A DNA stretch of 64,000 nt from Xiphydria camelus (GCA_963678675.1 OY783195.1:22964387-23028386); one strand, 5' to 3'; positions 22,871 to 34,687 are shown, counted from the first letter of the stretch. Program-made: numbers and translations. Notes: generated from the letters alone by a model not told the origin.

Positions 22871-23229
22871 CCAGTATAGTCCACCCAGCCATACCGTTCA
22901 GTCACACTACACATAAGTTTACAGTTGGTGTAAACATACGTTTTATAGTCCAACTAACTATACCTATATACCTATATTACGTATAATCATACAGTTGGGG
23001 TAAGAATACGTCATCTGCTTAGGATAACCTTTCTAGTATATTAAGTAATCAGATGCCATATTGCTGCATCAAACATATCTGTTAGCAATACTTGGACTGC
23101 TAACATAGCAATGCTGTATCTCAAATACAACTAATAGAATTACTGTAATAAAAATATTTTTAGGGGGGAATGGCTAGAAAGTCTCAACCAGAAATGTATT
23201 GCTGTTAAAACTAAAGATTTTTTTCAGTG

Positions 23230-23560
23230 CAGTATATAATTGGAATAACTAATTTGTATCGTTTATTCAACAAAATTTTGAGGTTACGGGAGTCTAACTA
23301 AATATATAATTACTTGAACAAATAGTTAGTTACAGCAGCTAAGTATCTAGTTACTTTTTGTCAAACGAACGATGGAAGGTATTGTGTTAACTAGATTGAG
23401 CAAAAAAAATCGTTTGATTCAACTAAATTTTGAGGTTACGAGGGTCCAACTAAATATATAGTTACTTAAACAAATAATTACTTGAAAGAGTTAAGTATCC
23501 AGTTACCTGAACTAAATTTTTAACTACATATTTGTTGACATAAATGCATATTTATTTCAG
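23230..23560. mobile_element. MITE family G, two adjacent diverged segments
   Basis: Two direct segments from about 23261 and 23411 share TTGAGGTTACG and CCAACTAAATATATAGTTAC (the first diverged). The second begins near TGAGCAAAAAAAATCGTTTG and ends at TTTATTTCAGTG. A related element in reverse orientation lies at 38485-38703. Tandem copies or one internally duplicated element. Confidence 0.6.
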
Positions 23561-24038
23561 TGTATATATCGATCGATTCAAGTCGCTCTACATATTGCAT
23601 CGCGATGCATAATTATATGAATTGAATAAGAAAACACGGCAGGGATAGGATGGGCGCGGGTGAAAAGAGCCTCTCGCTATATTCTTGTCAATAAATGATT
23701 TCGTCTGCTCACAATTAACGTTCCCCGGCGGCTGATAGATACGGACTATCACTAAGTAATGCAATCGTGAAAAGGTCATTTATTTTCGAAGATCTCGCCG
23801 AGTGGCACTTTGAGCCCCACTTGAAGTACGTTAAGAGACCATTACGGCTCGTTAATTTTTAAGTCATTTCTAATTACCTACTTTATATTCAGTCAATCTG
23901 TAGATTGTATTCCAAATTTAATTCGCAAACTTAAGAACAGCACGACTTAATTATTTATGAATCTTTTCCACGATGTACAACTTAAATAAAACTCAAAATC
24001 CAATACCTATTTTTCCAAAAGAAGCGCAGAAAATCATG
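23561..24038. other. No gene seen
   Basis: Mixed sequence with no recognised feature. Confidence 0.45.
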
Positions 24039-24695
24039 CACTGAGAAAAATGAGTGGCTCTGCCTATTGAATTTCTGGCTCTTAGAGCTATTCGAATCTT
24101 TTGGTACAAGAGTAATTTCGCCCAGCTACGAGAGCCAAACGTTTGCACCCCGGACGCATTCCGCTTGCAAGAACGATGTTGGTATATAGCTGTGGGAGCT
24201 GAACGATGCGTCGAATAACTTCCAGCAGCCGTACAATGTTCGATATGTCGAGTGAGCGCAGTTATTCATTATATAATATATGTAGAAAAAAAAGGTTCGA
24301 TCGCCAAATGTCGTCCTCCTTTTATTTAAATTTCGTTTTATTTTGTTTTTCTCTTTGATGGATAGATACATTGCCATATAGCAATGCTATTTATGACTGA
24401 CTTGAGCATAAATGTAAATGTACGCATAGTTGCTACACCCGTGCGTATAGCTGCCATAGCTATACTGGGTTAGTTACTGCACCAGTTCAAAAAAATACCT
24501 TCAATAACGGAAACGTGTCTCCCCAAGGATTTTCTCGCGTTGTTACAATAACACTTACATCGGTGACTAAGCGGTATTGCTCTTGCAGCAATGTGTATAT
24601 TCCTCATACAACAATTATTATAGCTGTAATAAAAAACATGCAATGCATGTAGCAATACTTAATTTTGTTATAGGAGCCATTCATTTATCTCAGTG
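24039..24695. mobile_element. MITE with GAGTGGCTC ends
   Basis: Inverted ends CACTGAGAAAAATGAGTGGC and GAGCCATTCATTTATCTCAG. The interior of 657 bp includes TATAGCTGCCATAGCTATAC, similar to the palindromic core of the 66-bp repeat at 22121. Non-coding. Confidence 0.75.
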
Positions 24696-24711
24696 TGCAA
24701 CATAGGGTCAA

Positions 24712-25570
24712 CAAAATGTACCGACAAATTGGGAATGCATTCCCGTAACTATAATACGATTTTAACGAACGGTCGAAATGTGTCGCTCAATCTCTCATCC
24801 CGGTGCAATTTCATTACGCATAAACTACCGTCAAACGCCAGCGATCGTGATTTTCCGGTTGAACCGTGGGCGACAGGCTGCAACGAGTTGAAATACCGCT
24901 CGTGCACTGAAAAAAGTATTTAGCTAATCCAGCTATATTTCTGGTTGCCTCAGACACAACTAGAAAAGTATTGCTAGCGTAGCAAGAATTCTTGCTATTG
25001 CGAAGAAAATTATCACTGCAATTACTATAATTTTCTAGTTGTGGCCAAATTTTTTTGAGTGTGTAAATTCCCTTGCGAGGAAACGCGGTATTTCAAAGAA
25101 ATCTTCGCGATGAAATAACAAAAAAGCGGTGAGAAAAGAAGCATCTCTACGTCGGTGCGAGGGTCACTAAAGTGCACAACAAACCGTGCAGTACAGAGTC
25201 AAGCAAACGGACCGACAAATCGACGAAGCATTTCGACCGGCGATTGTAACGAATCGTCGAAATACGTCGCTCAATCACACCGCGGCGCAATTTTACTATG
25301 CGTAAACAGCTGCTATCAAACGTCAGCGATCGTGATTTCCCCGTTGAAACGCGAGCGACAGCCTGTAACGAGTCCAAGTACGGTCGTCGAAGCGTAACCA
25401 GCGTCGCAAAGCGCTGAATGAAAGCTCGCGCGGTGACGCGCGCGCGCTTCTATGTAAATTCCCTTTCTCCGCGAGCGAACGCGGTATATTTCAAAGAAAT
25501 CCTCGAAATAAAATAATGAAAAGCCCATAAGAGAGGAAGCTTTTCTCTCTTTGTATCGGAGCAGGGATCG
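24712..25570 (+). repeat. Diverged tandem duplication with a MITE in one copy
   Basis: Copy 1 (24712-24903 plus 25064-25165) and copy 2 (25207-25383 plus 25454-25570) share CCGACAAAT, GTCGCTCAATC, TCAAACG(C/T)CAGCGATCGTG, GTAAATTCCCTT and TTTCAAAGAAATC in the same order. Copy 1 is split by the 157-bp MITE at 24905. In the same place copy 2 has about 70 bp of CpG-rich DNA. No conserved reading frame. Confidence 0.75.
24905..25061. mobile_element. MITE family F copy 1 (157 bp)
   Basis: CACTGAAAAAAGTATTTAGC at one end and the inverted AATTTTTTTGAGTG at the other, with an internal AGCAAGAATTCTTGCT palindrome. The copy at 51363-51519 has the same length, the opposite orientation and about five base differences. 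Confidence 0.9.
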
Positions 25571-26233
25571 CGCGGGCTCTGCATAATGGGTTAGAAACGT
25601 TCGCACTCGCCGAACTTTTCGGGGGTGAAACCAATACGACGGGCATTAATCAGCCTTTCTCGCTTGGTTATTCACAGTTTAAGCGGCTTTGGAGGACTTT
25701 TGAGAAAACTGCGTGAACCTGGTCCGAGTCCTTTTTTCGAGTGAAAATGTAATTGTTGGATTTATAGTACGGTGTGGGCCGCTTTCCTTGGTTTTTATTA
25801 GCGGCGTGATTTACTGGACGACGGTATTTAATAACGGGGAAACACCAGCAGCCGACCCCCGCGCACCCCCGCGAACTGTGATCCGACCGCCGTTAAATCT
25901 CTTCCCCCTCGGTCAGCTGGTCCGGATATATTTGTATCCGCATATTATACGTGTTAGCAGTTAGGGTTACTACCGGACGCGCTGTTCATGGTTGTGCGAT
26001 ACGTGGCATGGGCACCGCGGTGCAGTGGGTGTGATGCAACGAGAGAGATGCTACCAGGCACGCCATGCATGAGAGATTATTTGATAAAACGAACGATTGC
26101 TTTTGATAAATTCGAAATATAACCTTTATGAGACATTTTTTTCCTAAAATGCGTTAACTGTTTTACAGATATTCATGTATCACAATTTAAATGCCTCACA
26201 CATCCCGTATATGGTTCCTTTACTATGATTCTG
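25571..26233. other. No gene seen
   Basis: An 83-codon open frame at 25713-25964 includes a hydrophobic segment but has no recognisable domain or convincing splice context. It is recorded here rather than called. Confidence 0.4.
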
Positions 26234-26684
26234 CACTGAGAAAAATAGGTAATAATATTAACCAAACGTTTGTTTGGGAATAAAGAAATATTTTCATTGG
26301 GACAATAAGCTGTTGGTTACGGCAACGTTGTGTTTCTAAAATGTTTGGATGTAGCAACCAAACATTTGTTATCGCAATAAAAATAACTCGTTAGTTCCAC
26401 GCCCAGGAAAAAGGTCTAGTTGAATATGAACCTAATAGAAAAATTTATTTGACGAACAAGAATTTATTCATATTGAACAAAAGTCTATTTGAATTAAATA
26501 AATATTCTGCTAGGTTCTTTCAAATAGATATTTTATTCAAATATAGAAATTTTTTCGATGTAAGTGAAGTCCTATTTATCTCAAATAAATTTTTCTATTA
26601 TAGGTTCGTATTCAACTAGACCTCTCCTCAGTACATATCAACCAAACGTTTTGCTAACATTACTAATCATCTTTTTTCTCAGTG
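26234..26684. mobile_element. MITE with AACCAAACG ends, carrying a nested MITE
   Basis: Ends CACTGAGAAAAATAGGTAAT and the inverted TAATCATCTTTTTTCTCAGTG. ACCAAACGTTTG on the left answers AACCAAACGTTTTG on the right. A separate palindromic element occupies 26403-26631. Confidence 0.75.
26403..26631. mobile_element. Palindromic MITE nested in 26234-26684
   Basis: Long inverted ends: GGTCTAGTTGAATATGAACC at the left against a matching inverted block ending near 26624, continuing through AATAGAAAAATTTATTTGA. About 229 bp, non-coding. Confidence 0.75.
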
Positions 26685-28474
26685 TGTGCATATTAAGTCA
26701 TTCGCTACACCGTTCCATTATTGAAATGCTTGATTTAGCCCCTGGAAAGCACGATAAGCAATCGTATCCAGAGAGGCCTTATCTACTTATTACATTGAAA
26801 TACAGTAGCAAATGAACTAAATATACACGTATGGACTTAGGAATTTTCCATAATATTTTGAAAAACCTAAGAAAAATTGTTTTGAAATTTCGTTAAACAG
26901 TAATTTACCTCTATAAGTCAGTCTCCTTGTAAAATCTACAAAATTTCTTATGAAAATAGTACGTTTATCAGTGGCATAAACTTCACAATCATTCCTCAAA
27001 GTTGTTCATGATAATTGCTAATATTATATACGTATAAAATAAAGCTAATATCACTTTATACTTGCGTTTCGAAAGAACGCATCTAAAAACGACGATTCAG
27101 AGAAATGACTCCTTCGCAACGTTCGCATGCTGCCATCCAGTTGAGTGTATAATGATCTTTTTCTTCTCCCTTAATTGACTCCACGTACCGGAGTATCATG
27201 TGCAACGAGAAGTAACGACGAAAAACAATAGTCGAAGCAATAAAGTATACGCACGCGATACGTTCTTTTTCCTTTATAGGAATTAAGCATCGAACATACC
27301 GTGAGTAGTCAAAACAGAAAACGATGGTCTGCCGACAATTACTACGGTATTCATATATATGCGCCAACACGCAGAATGCAATGAGTATGCCGTGTCGGCG
27401 GACGAGCACCATCCGTTTCTACTTCTCTCATCACTACTGCAGTCGGACGGTCGCGCGATTGCGTTTGCCGCCGGAACTACCGCCGCTTCATCGGTGAACC
27501 ATTTCTCGTTTCCCGTTTGTGAAAAAAAGATCACCCCTTTTTCCCTCCGGAATAAAAATACATCGTCGGAGAATGTAGTGCAAATATAAACTGCATATTA
27601 ATTTAAGCTGGCTGGATTCCTCGGTGGATGTCTAGCAGTCTATTAAAAGCTAATTAAAACTGTCCAGTGAAATATCATAGGTATTAGAAATGGATATAAA
27701 TGAATTTTTTATCCCGATACGTAAAATAATTTCACATCTGAAAAAAATATTGCGAAATTTCTGAAATATCGACAACAATTTGTAACTCGATGAAAAAAAT
27801 ATTACAGAAAACGCGTAGAAATGTAAAGTCAAACACGCGCGGACCTCGATTATATTCGTCACGAAGCGGCGTTAAAAATTGATCGAAAAATCCCATTAGC
27901 CCCCGTAACGATGATCCGGCTTCGCGCCATCAGCGTGCGTTTACCTTAACTAGTTTACCGCCTGCAGCACGATCACCCCTAGCGACAAAAAGCCGCAAAA
28001 TTTGTCCTCGTGGAGTCGAAAAATCGGCACGACGCGACGTTATGTATACGTGCGTTCGAAAATTAATACCATCCATACACACGCATAGGTATACGTTCCC
28101 GCCGCGCGCGCGCGCGGATACCAATTTTTAAAGCACCGCCAACGCGCGGCAGGTACGCGGGTAATATGCGCGCTGTCAACCAACCGATCCAAACCATCCG
28201 CAGGCGGCGAAGCACCTGTCCCGTAAACGACCCAGTAAACCGCGCTCTGATATCCCCCGGAGTGCCTTAAAACCATATACACGCGCCAGGAGACCCGAGG
28301 GTAACATCACGAGTTGCATTTTCCGGTTAGGTGTGCCTAAATACTGTTGTATTGGAGTAGAGAGAGAGAGCGCATCGCCGCATTGAATAAACGAGAGTGA
28401 GCTTCGCGTGCTCCGCCACCGTCTAGGGATAACGATTCATCGGATTCCTAAAAAAACGCCTTTTCGAACACGTG
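26685..28474. other. No gene seen
   Basis: AT-rich DNA with short overlapping open frames (27083-27534 on the minus strand, 27359-27589 on the plus strand) and a CGCG-rich patch near 28100. No domain recognised. Confidence 0.45.
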
Positions 28475-28734
28475 CACTGAGAAAAATAACTTGGTCAAGA
28501 TGACAAAACGTATCTGGTTAAACGAATTTAGTTATTATAACCAAAATGTTAATAAGCTGAACCAAATATTTAGTTATCTTAACTATATGTTTAGTTATTT
28601 TAACTACATGTCTAGTTATTGTAATCAGAAAATGGTCAGTTTAACCGAACAGATGGAGAATCCATATTTAACCGAACGGTTTGGTTATGGCCTCCAGGAT
28701 TTTGATTAGATTAACCAAGTTATTTTGCTCAGTG
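28475..28734. mobile_element. MITE family E copy 2
   Basis: Ends CACTGAGAAAAATAACTTGG and the inverted CAAGTTATTTTGCTCAGTG. The interior is an array of diverged TAGTTATTTTAACTA units. Same orientation as 31563, opposite to 16182 and 61489. Confidence 0.9.
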
Positions 28735-30328
28735 TACGATTATACAAACAGGAGTCATTAAAAACCTGCCGGAGAGGTTAAATCGGTATTCACAAAACTC
28801 TCCCAAATGGCGCACCCGACCAGGGGGTGAGGGGGTTTGAGAGGTTGCGTTCGGTGGTGTAGTTTACATACCGGTAGTGCATTGTTTTATCATCAGTAAC
28901 ATGTTATCACATACTAGGTAAATATCTTGGGGATAGAAGTGTTAATTTACGGTGGGTCGTCCCTAGTTTTAGTTTTCTTCACCGATGAAGAACCGGATGA
29001 GGTAGGAAAGTAGGAAAGGGGACTATTTAAGAGGTGCGCCATTCGAGAGTCTTCTGCACTCTCTAATTTCCAGGGGAACGAAAAGGACTCGAAGAAATCG
29101 CTTTTCGAATCTATCAGCATTTGGAAGTGTTCTCTTAATAAGAGATGCGAACCTGGCTAAATGCTGATGACTCTAAATCTGATTTAAGGTAGACACGGTC
29201 GGTTTCCTGGTTGCTTCATTTTGCGCAACGTTTCATTATTGGGGTGTTTTTCTGAGAGAGTCTTGCTTCGGTCTGGAAACTATCTCTTTCCTCCTTAATC
29301 GTATTTCTTCTCTCTCTTGTTCTCCGCATACTCGCAGATGCAACGTAAGCGGAATGCTCCTCGAGCACGCGTTACACTTACGACGCAGCGCGTGGTTAAT
29401 GGCTGGTAATTCGGCCTTGAGTATCGTACACTATATAGAATGCGGAAAGCCTTGCATCCAGCGGATATAACGAGACAATTTTAGTCCTTTTTCTTAAGAT
29501 TTCTCTGGAATGAAATCGAGCAGTAAACTTAAAACGTATTTCTTTGGCTTATTTGCGAGTGCTAATATTTGTATCGTGTTCAAATCTAAGCATAAATCTC
29601 TTTAGACTTGTTCGGAAAACGGTTCAAACTCTAGGCTACAATTCATTGAGATTTTCCAACCTACTTCGCGGCAGTGGTAACACTCTTCTTTGAACTATGT
29701 GCGCAAATTTTGATGAATTTCCTTTGTATTTGACATTTTTCCTACAGAAATAGAAAAAGTAAAGAGATTCGAAATGATATAGAAATAAGTGGGAAAAGAA
29801 ATGCAATTTTTGTTCTACAGAATAAAAAAATGCAATATTTTTAGTCCAATAGTGTTGTAGATACGACACTTCGGAGAAAAAAGGTCCTTCTTATGACTCA
29901 GCCTAATGTAAAACAGATGAGAGCGCCACGAGAGAGCGAATTTTCCCGCAGAATGTGTCCAAATGGACCGACGCGACGTCCGCCCGTGTGACGGAAGTGA
30001 CGCTATATGGTTATCAGGACGCGACCGAACAGGGCTCCCCATAACAAAACGATTGCTTCCACATACCGTCACGTCACATACGCGAAGAATACAAATCGTG
30101 CGGGTGCCGCGCCAGTATAACGCTATACCATGACGTGCAGCGCACGCGGCAGCCACCCATTTCTTGTGAGTTAAATTTCTGCGACTCTCAGTCGCGACGT
30201 TGACTAATGATTCGGGAATGCAATCATGTTTCAGTCGTATGCAACCATTTATATGAAAAAACCACGGCGGGGCTCACTAAATCCATCCGTGCGCTGTTGA
30301 GGTACCCAATGCTGCATTAGGTATAGAG
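28735..30328. other. No gene seen
   Basis: Mixed sequence. Open frames at 29636-29869 and 29815-30156 on the minus strand have no recognisable domain. Confidence 0.45.
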
Positions 30329-31130
30329 CAAGAGAAGAAGAAGAAGAAGAAGAAGCTTTATTTCGGCACTAGGGCGGGCCCTCTAAGTGCCTGTACAGAA
30401 AGAAACAGCAGAATAGATACAGCAATAAAATTAAAATAAACAAAGAAAATACCGCAATAACAAAAATGAAGAAATAAACTTAATAAATGAAGCAACGATA
30501 AAGAAATTAATCTAACTTAAAAATACCAAGAAACAGTGGAAAAGATATCAGTCTAACTTAAACTTAAAATTAATAGGCACTAAACCAAAAGCAAAGATAG
30601 CGAGAATGACAAATGTAGAAAGCGCAAGAAAGAGTGAACAATAATCTAGTCATCGGACAACAGCCAAGAGTGAAGCCTCTTCTTAAAAATAGGGACAGAG
30701 GTTGACTCCCTAATGACAAGAGGTAGCGAATTCCACAGGGAGGAGGCGGCGACAGCAAAAGACTTCTGGCACACGGTAGTCCGACACACCGGGACATGCA
30801 AGTTGGAGACAGGCTCCCGGGTACAGTGCACCAGAGAAGAAGCCTTAGCACGAAACACGCCCGCAAGGTAAGCCGGCTCACCTGTAGATCGGACAGAGAA
30901 GAACAGGGAGCCAATGAGGTATGTGCATCGCTTCCGATAATCGAGCCAATGTAGATTACGCCGATAAGGCGTAATGTGCTCGACACGCCGAACACCAAAG
31001 ATAAAACGGATACACATATTCACGGCCCTCTGTACCCTGACGCACTGCTCTTCGGATATGTCCCCGAACAACGCCCCACAATAGTCAAAGTGTGGAAATA
31101 TGAGAGCAGTGACTAGCCTCTTCCGCAGAT
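30329..31130 (-). mobile_element. 5'-truncated non-LTR retrotransposon (LINE), C-terminal reverse transcriptase part
   Basis: On the minus strand an intact frame runs from about 31127 to a stop at 30646. It encodes the end of a reverse transcriptase: ALIFPHFDYC (a motif of the RT thumb region), RVQRAVNMCIRFIFG, LHWLDYRKRC and the tail VAASSLWNSLP...FKKRLHSWLL. This is the typical C-terminus of CR1/jockey-like elements. About 300 bases of 3' UTR follow, with AATAAA (complement of 30357-30362) and a (TTC)n tail. The catalytic FADD part and everything upstream are missing. The frame is open further upstream to 31614, but that part is purine/pyrimidine-biased and unrelated, so the LINE begins near 31130. 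Inactive. Confidence 0.85.
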
Positions 31131-31562
31131 GGATAGGAAGGAAGAGAGAGAGAAAGAGAAGGAGAGAGATGGGAGGAGGATGAGAGGAAGAGAGGATAGC
31201 AGAGAAAGAGAGGAGAAGAGGGGAAAGAGAGAGACTTCCGCGGTAGGAAATGGCGTTTTTACTGTAGTTCGTTGTGAAAAGCGAAGGTTCGCCCTCGTGA
31301 ACAGCCTTCAACCCCCTCGTCCTGCTTTTTCGTTTTCTTCTTCCCACGACCCGGAAAGTCAGATGAAATTGATGCAATCCATAAGCGCACCGCGAATTAG
31401 GGTCGGGAAAAGTCGTATAAATTGCGCATCTTTTCGGGCAGGTCACGGTTCCGCGCGGAAACGAATTTATGCGTCCGAAATCTTCATGCTTGAAGGAGTG
31501 AAAATTTACACTTCTCTTTGAAAAAATTATCAGAAAGAGAACAAGTGCGAGGCGTATCGAAT

Positions 31563-31822
31563 ATATTGAGAAAAATGACTTGGTTAAAATGATAAAACGC
31601 GTCTGGTTAAACAAATTTATTTATTTCAATAAAATAGTAGCAAGTCGAACTAAATTTTTAGTTATTCTAACTACATATTTAGTTATTTTAATTACATATC
31701 TAGTTATACTAACCAGAAAATGGTCAGTTTAACCAAACAAATGGAGATTCCATATATTTCACCCAGCAGAATGGTTATAGTCTCCAGGATATTTGTTAAA
31801 TTGACCAGGTTTTTTTTTAGTG
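31563..31822. mobile_element. MITE family E copy 3
   Basis: Starts ATTGAGAAAAATGACTTGG and ends in the inverted ACCAGGTTTTTTTTTAGTG. It shares AGAAAATGGTCAGTTTAACC and the TAGTTATTTTAA array with 28475. Confidence 0.85.
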
Positions 31823-31980
31823 CGAAATAGACATTATAGCAAAAATGTGTTTGCGAAAATCGTTGAAATGAAATAGACCATGTTATACGCGAGAATTTCC
31901 AAGGAATATACAGTCCTTCGTGGATTTTATTATTTATAGATATTCGAAAATATATTTCCGCAACATCCAGCCATGGATAT

Positions 31981-32213
31981 GTCGTAGGCAAATGGTCATT
32001 TCAGGCAAATAACTTTTGTGGCTCCGCTCGCTTCGCTTTCTCCGCCGATTCTAGCCTAATCTAGCCTAACCTAATCTAATTTATTTATATTTCAATGCGT
32101 TAGACCGGGTTAGGTTAGATCAGAGTCGGCGGAGCGAACGAAGCGAGCTAAACCACAAAATTTATTTTCCTGGGCAAAGCTATTTGCCTGAAACGACCAT
32201 TTGCCCCTACGAC
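31981..32213. mobile_element. Fold-back MITE
   Basis: Arms of about 100 bp: GTCGTAGGCAAATGGTCATT is answered by the inverted CGACCATTTGCCCCTACGAC, and GCGAACGAAGCGAGC answers GCTCGCTTCGCTTTC. Near the middle are CTAACCTAA and TTAGGTTAGAT runs. No second copy in the window and no clear target duplication. Confidence 0.75.
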
Positions 32214-32751
32214 AGATACATATACCACGCTACAATTTCCAAACATCCCTTTAGAGTTTCATGATCAAAATAATCACACGAGATGTCGATTCTCCGCTTA
32301 TTTCCAGCCTATCTCCGTCGCGAGATAATTACCTATTCGTTCCCGCAAGAGCCGCCAGAAGATCGAGCAAGTCCCCGGCACGGTACGTGCAACGTGCCTC
32401 GGGGATCAGCAGCTTCACGTGCGCGGCTCCGAGATACATACGTCCCCCTTTACTCACTTGCCGCGCGATACCTATATTACGGCGCGCGTTATCGCACGCG
32501 GGAACAACGGTTGGCTGTTAATCTACCGGACGGAGGCAATGCGGAGCGTCCACGGGAGCGGATTTAACCGGGTAACTTTTTTTTCTGGAGTTCACGGTTA
32601 AACCGCTGGTCCTGGCAGAGCGGCAGCCGCATTGACTAAAATTAATGGATCAGATGTATATATACACGTCTATTATGTCTGAGACGAAAATAGATGCGAC
32701 GCCGTGTTCATACGTATGTACGTGCGTATACGTAACATACGTATGTCAAGG
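32214..32751. other. CpG-richer stretch, no gene seen
   Basis: Contains overlapping short open frames around 32261-32601 and a CATACGTATGTACG/ACATACGTATG palindromic run near 32710-32746. Confidence 0.45.
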
Positions 32752-32867
32752 ACCGTATTCATAGTCGAAACTTATAAATAAGCACGACTCAAGTCGCCGT
32801 CTTGACCAATAAGTGACCTCCGATGCTGACTTAATTCCATGCTTATTTTAATGACTATGAATACCAC
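32752..32867. mobile_element. Short MITE with GTATTCATAGTC ends
   Basis: GTATTCATAGTC at 32755-32766 and its exact inverse GACTATGAATAC at 32853-32864. Inner similarity continues (AATAAGCA against TGCTTATT). About 115 bp. Confidence 0.75.
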
Positions 32868-32889
32868 GCGCGCGGACGATGCTTACGAG

Positions 32890-33127
32890 TATATGCCTAC
32901 CATGTGGGGCTAAACTTACTCATCAGGAAATAAACTTCAATCACTATTATCTCATTATCTATGAAGTTTTGGCCTACATCGATATAAGACTTTATTGTAG
33001 ATGAAAACGTAATCTTCAAAATAGTGTTATACAGATGTGAGCGAGAAGCACACAGGTAATGAGATAATAGTGATTGAAGTTTCTATCCACTGACGAGTAA
33101 GTTTAGTTTCATAATATGGTATATGTA
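32890..33127. mobile_element. Fold-back MITE
   Basis: Arms of about 70 bp, for example CTTCAATCACTATTATCTCA on the left and its inverse TGAGATAATAGTGATTGAAG on the right. The loop includes TTGTAGATGAAAACGTAATC, resembling TTTGTAGATCAAAATAAAATC near 49425, so a related decayed copy may exist there. Confidence 0.75.
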
Positions 33128-34287
33128 GATGGGTGTAGAGATGCCTGTACTGCCGCGCTAACAATAAGTAAGAAGGGGGTAATTGACATCTTGAAGAACG
33201 TAGAAATACATACACTGAAAAAAACCCGATTCCGCAGCAGACCAAAATGTATCTGATAAACATTTCGTTATTACATTATTAAGCATTTCCACATAAATAA
33301 TACGTACCGCTACAGCAGTGATATCGTATGGAGTTTTACTCATGGAGTTTTATAGCTGTTGTAGCCTGACGATGGCACTGTACTTACTCAAGACTACACT
33401 ACCGCTTTAACAATCAGAAGACTAGTGATCAAAACTATTCTTGTTATTCGGTATATGCTAAATGATCAAGATATTAAAATTTTAGATCAAGGAAAATGTC
33501 ATAATACACTAGTTCTCATCTAAAATTGTGTAATCATTTTCTTCTGTTAAATATTTTATGTTAACCATTTAAAGGAACATTTGTGTGCGTTTCCCGATAC
33601 GTCAGTTACCCCCTTTTTACTAAAGGCGATAGTACAGGAGTAACTATTTCAGGAACAGTCGAGGGTGGAAAGGCGACGGCGCGAAGACCATGAGAAAGAA
33701 ACGCGCAGCTTTCCCACCCTCGCCAATCTGTGTCGTCTTACGGTCGCGTTAATTTCTTTCGCGGGGGTTCGCCGCTAGGATACGTGGAAAATTTAATGGC
33801 GAAGGAGATATTCGAGGAGCAGTTATTTTTCATACCGCCCGGGCATCTCGCGTCGTTCACCACTGGCGCTTGTTTGTCGAGGGTTCGCCTCTCAATTTCC
33901 CTCGCCTTTCATTATCTGCCTGCACGTTCCATCCGACCAACTATATAGGTGCTTACGAGCACAATGGCGCAGGCTCGATCGACGGGGCATTTAGTGCGGT
34001 ACATCAAACGAGTTGGTCGGGTTATAAGGATGTTGTTAAGGGAGATTTTCCCCGGGAATGATTGCGAAAGCTTCGTCGTTTTGTGAGTTCTTCCTTACTA
34101 AAAGGTGAATGGTTATGTGGAGGTGGGAGGCTCCATTTCGACGCCTATCGCCAGTGCGTAATTTTCCTCCCTCCTCTTTCTTCCTGTTTTCCTCTCTCGG
34201 CATTTTTACGTCTCGATCAACCTTTTTTTTTTTATACTTTCTATTGAATTTTTCGCATTCAATCTTCATTCTCTATATATTTCGGTA
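33128..34287. other. No gene seen
   Basis: Begins with a single MITE-like end (CACTGAAAAAAACCCG near 33214) whose partner was not found. The rest is AT-rich then mixed, with short overlapping open frames. Confidence 0.4.
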
Positions 34288-34384
34288 CACTGTAAAAACA
34301 CCCGAAAACCCTCATATGTACCTACCTCTTTTACTGTATAAATACGGTAAAATTTACTTACTGGTATCACACAGTATTTCCGTG
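34288..34384. mobile_element. 97-bp MITE, family H copy 1
   Basis: Flanked by TA on both sides. Starts CACTGTAAAAACACCCG and ends CAGTATTTCCGTG. It matches 60851-60933 (CATATGTACCT, TTTACTGGTATCA). Confidence 0.75.
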
Positions 34385-34400
34385 TAGGTACTTTGTTCCA

Positions 34401-34687
34401 CACTGAGAGAAATAATTGCTAGTGTCAAAAAGTATATCTTGAATCAAGAGCATGTGATCTTACAAATTTGTAAGAATACAGATTCTTGAACGAAGAATGT
34501 ATATTTTCATTCAAAGTTACTATTGTTGGGACAAGAAATTCTTTCCGTGCGAAAAAAAAAACAATTACTCGAGCCTATCAAATATTTTTTTGCACGTAGA
34601 AAACCATAGCTTAATCCTGGAATTAAATCACGTTTTTGATCGAAGAAAACATATGTTTGGCACCACAAGCAATTATTTCTCTCAATA
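34401..34687. mobile_element. MITE family B copy 2 (uninterrupted)
   Basis: Ends CACTGAGAGAAATAATTGC and the inverted GCAATTATTTCTCTCAATA. In reverse orientation it aligns to both halves of 1700-2640 and serves as the empty-site reference for the insertion there. Confidence 0.85.

Larger units (their letters stand above)
21911..23229. mobile_element. Composite MITE-derived block of about 1.3 kb
   Basis: Begins CACTGAAAAAAATTTTCAG and ends in the inverted AAGATTTTTTTCAGTG. The right end shares TTTCTGGTTG at the same spacing, and the left end shares GGCCACA, with the 157-bp family F elements at 24905 and 51363. It may therefore be an old family F copy opened up by a 66-bp tandem repeat, a SINE and a hairpin element, though this is an inference from partial matches. 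Confidence 0.5.

Noticed and set aside
31130..31614. N-terminal part of the LINE protein
   Set aside because: The frame is open but the DNA is a purine-rich low-complexity run and then unrelated sequence. Reverse-transcriptase similarity begins only near 31127.
32040..32120. Interstitial telomeric TTAGG repeat
   Set aside because: TTAGG occurs only singly within the fold-back hinge, not as a tandem array.
33214..33360. Another CACTGAAAAAAA-ended MITE
   Set aside because: Only one terminus was found. Without a partner or a second copy it stays a fragment.
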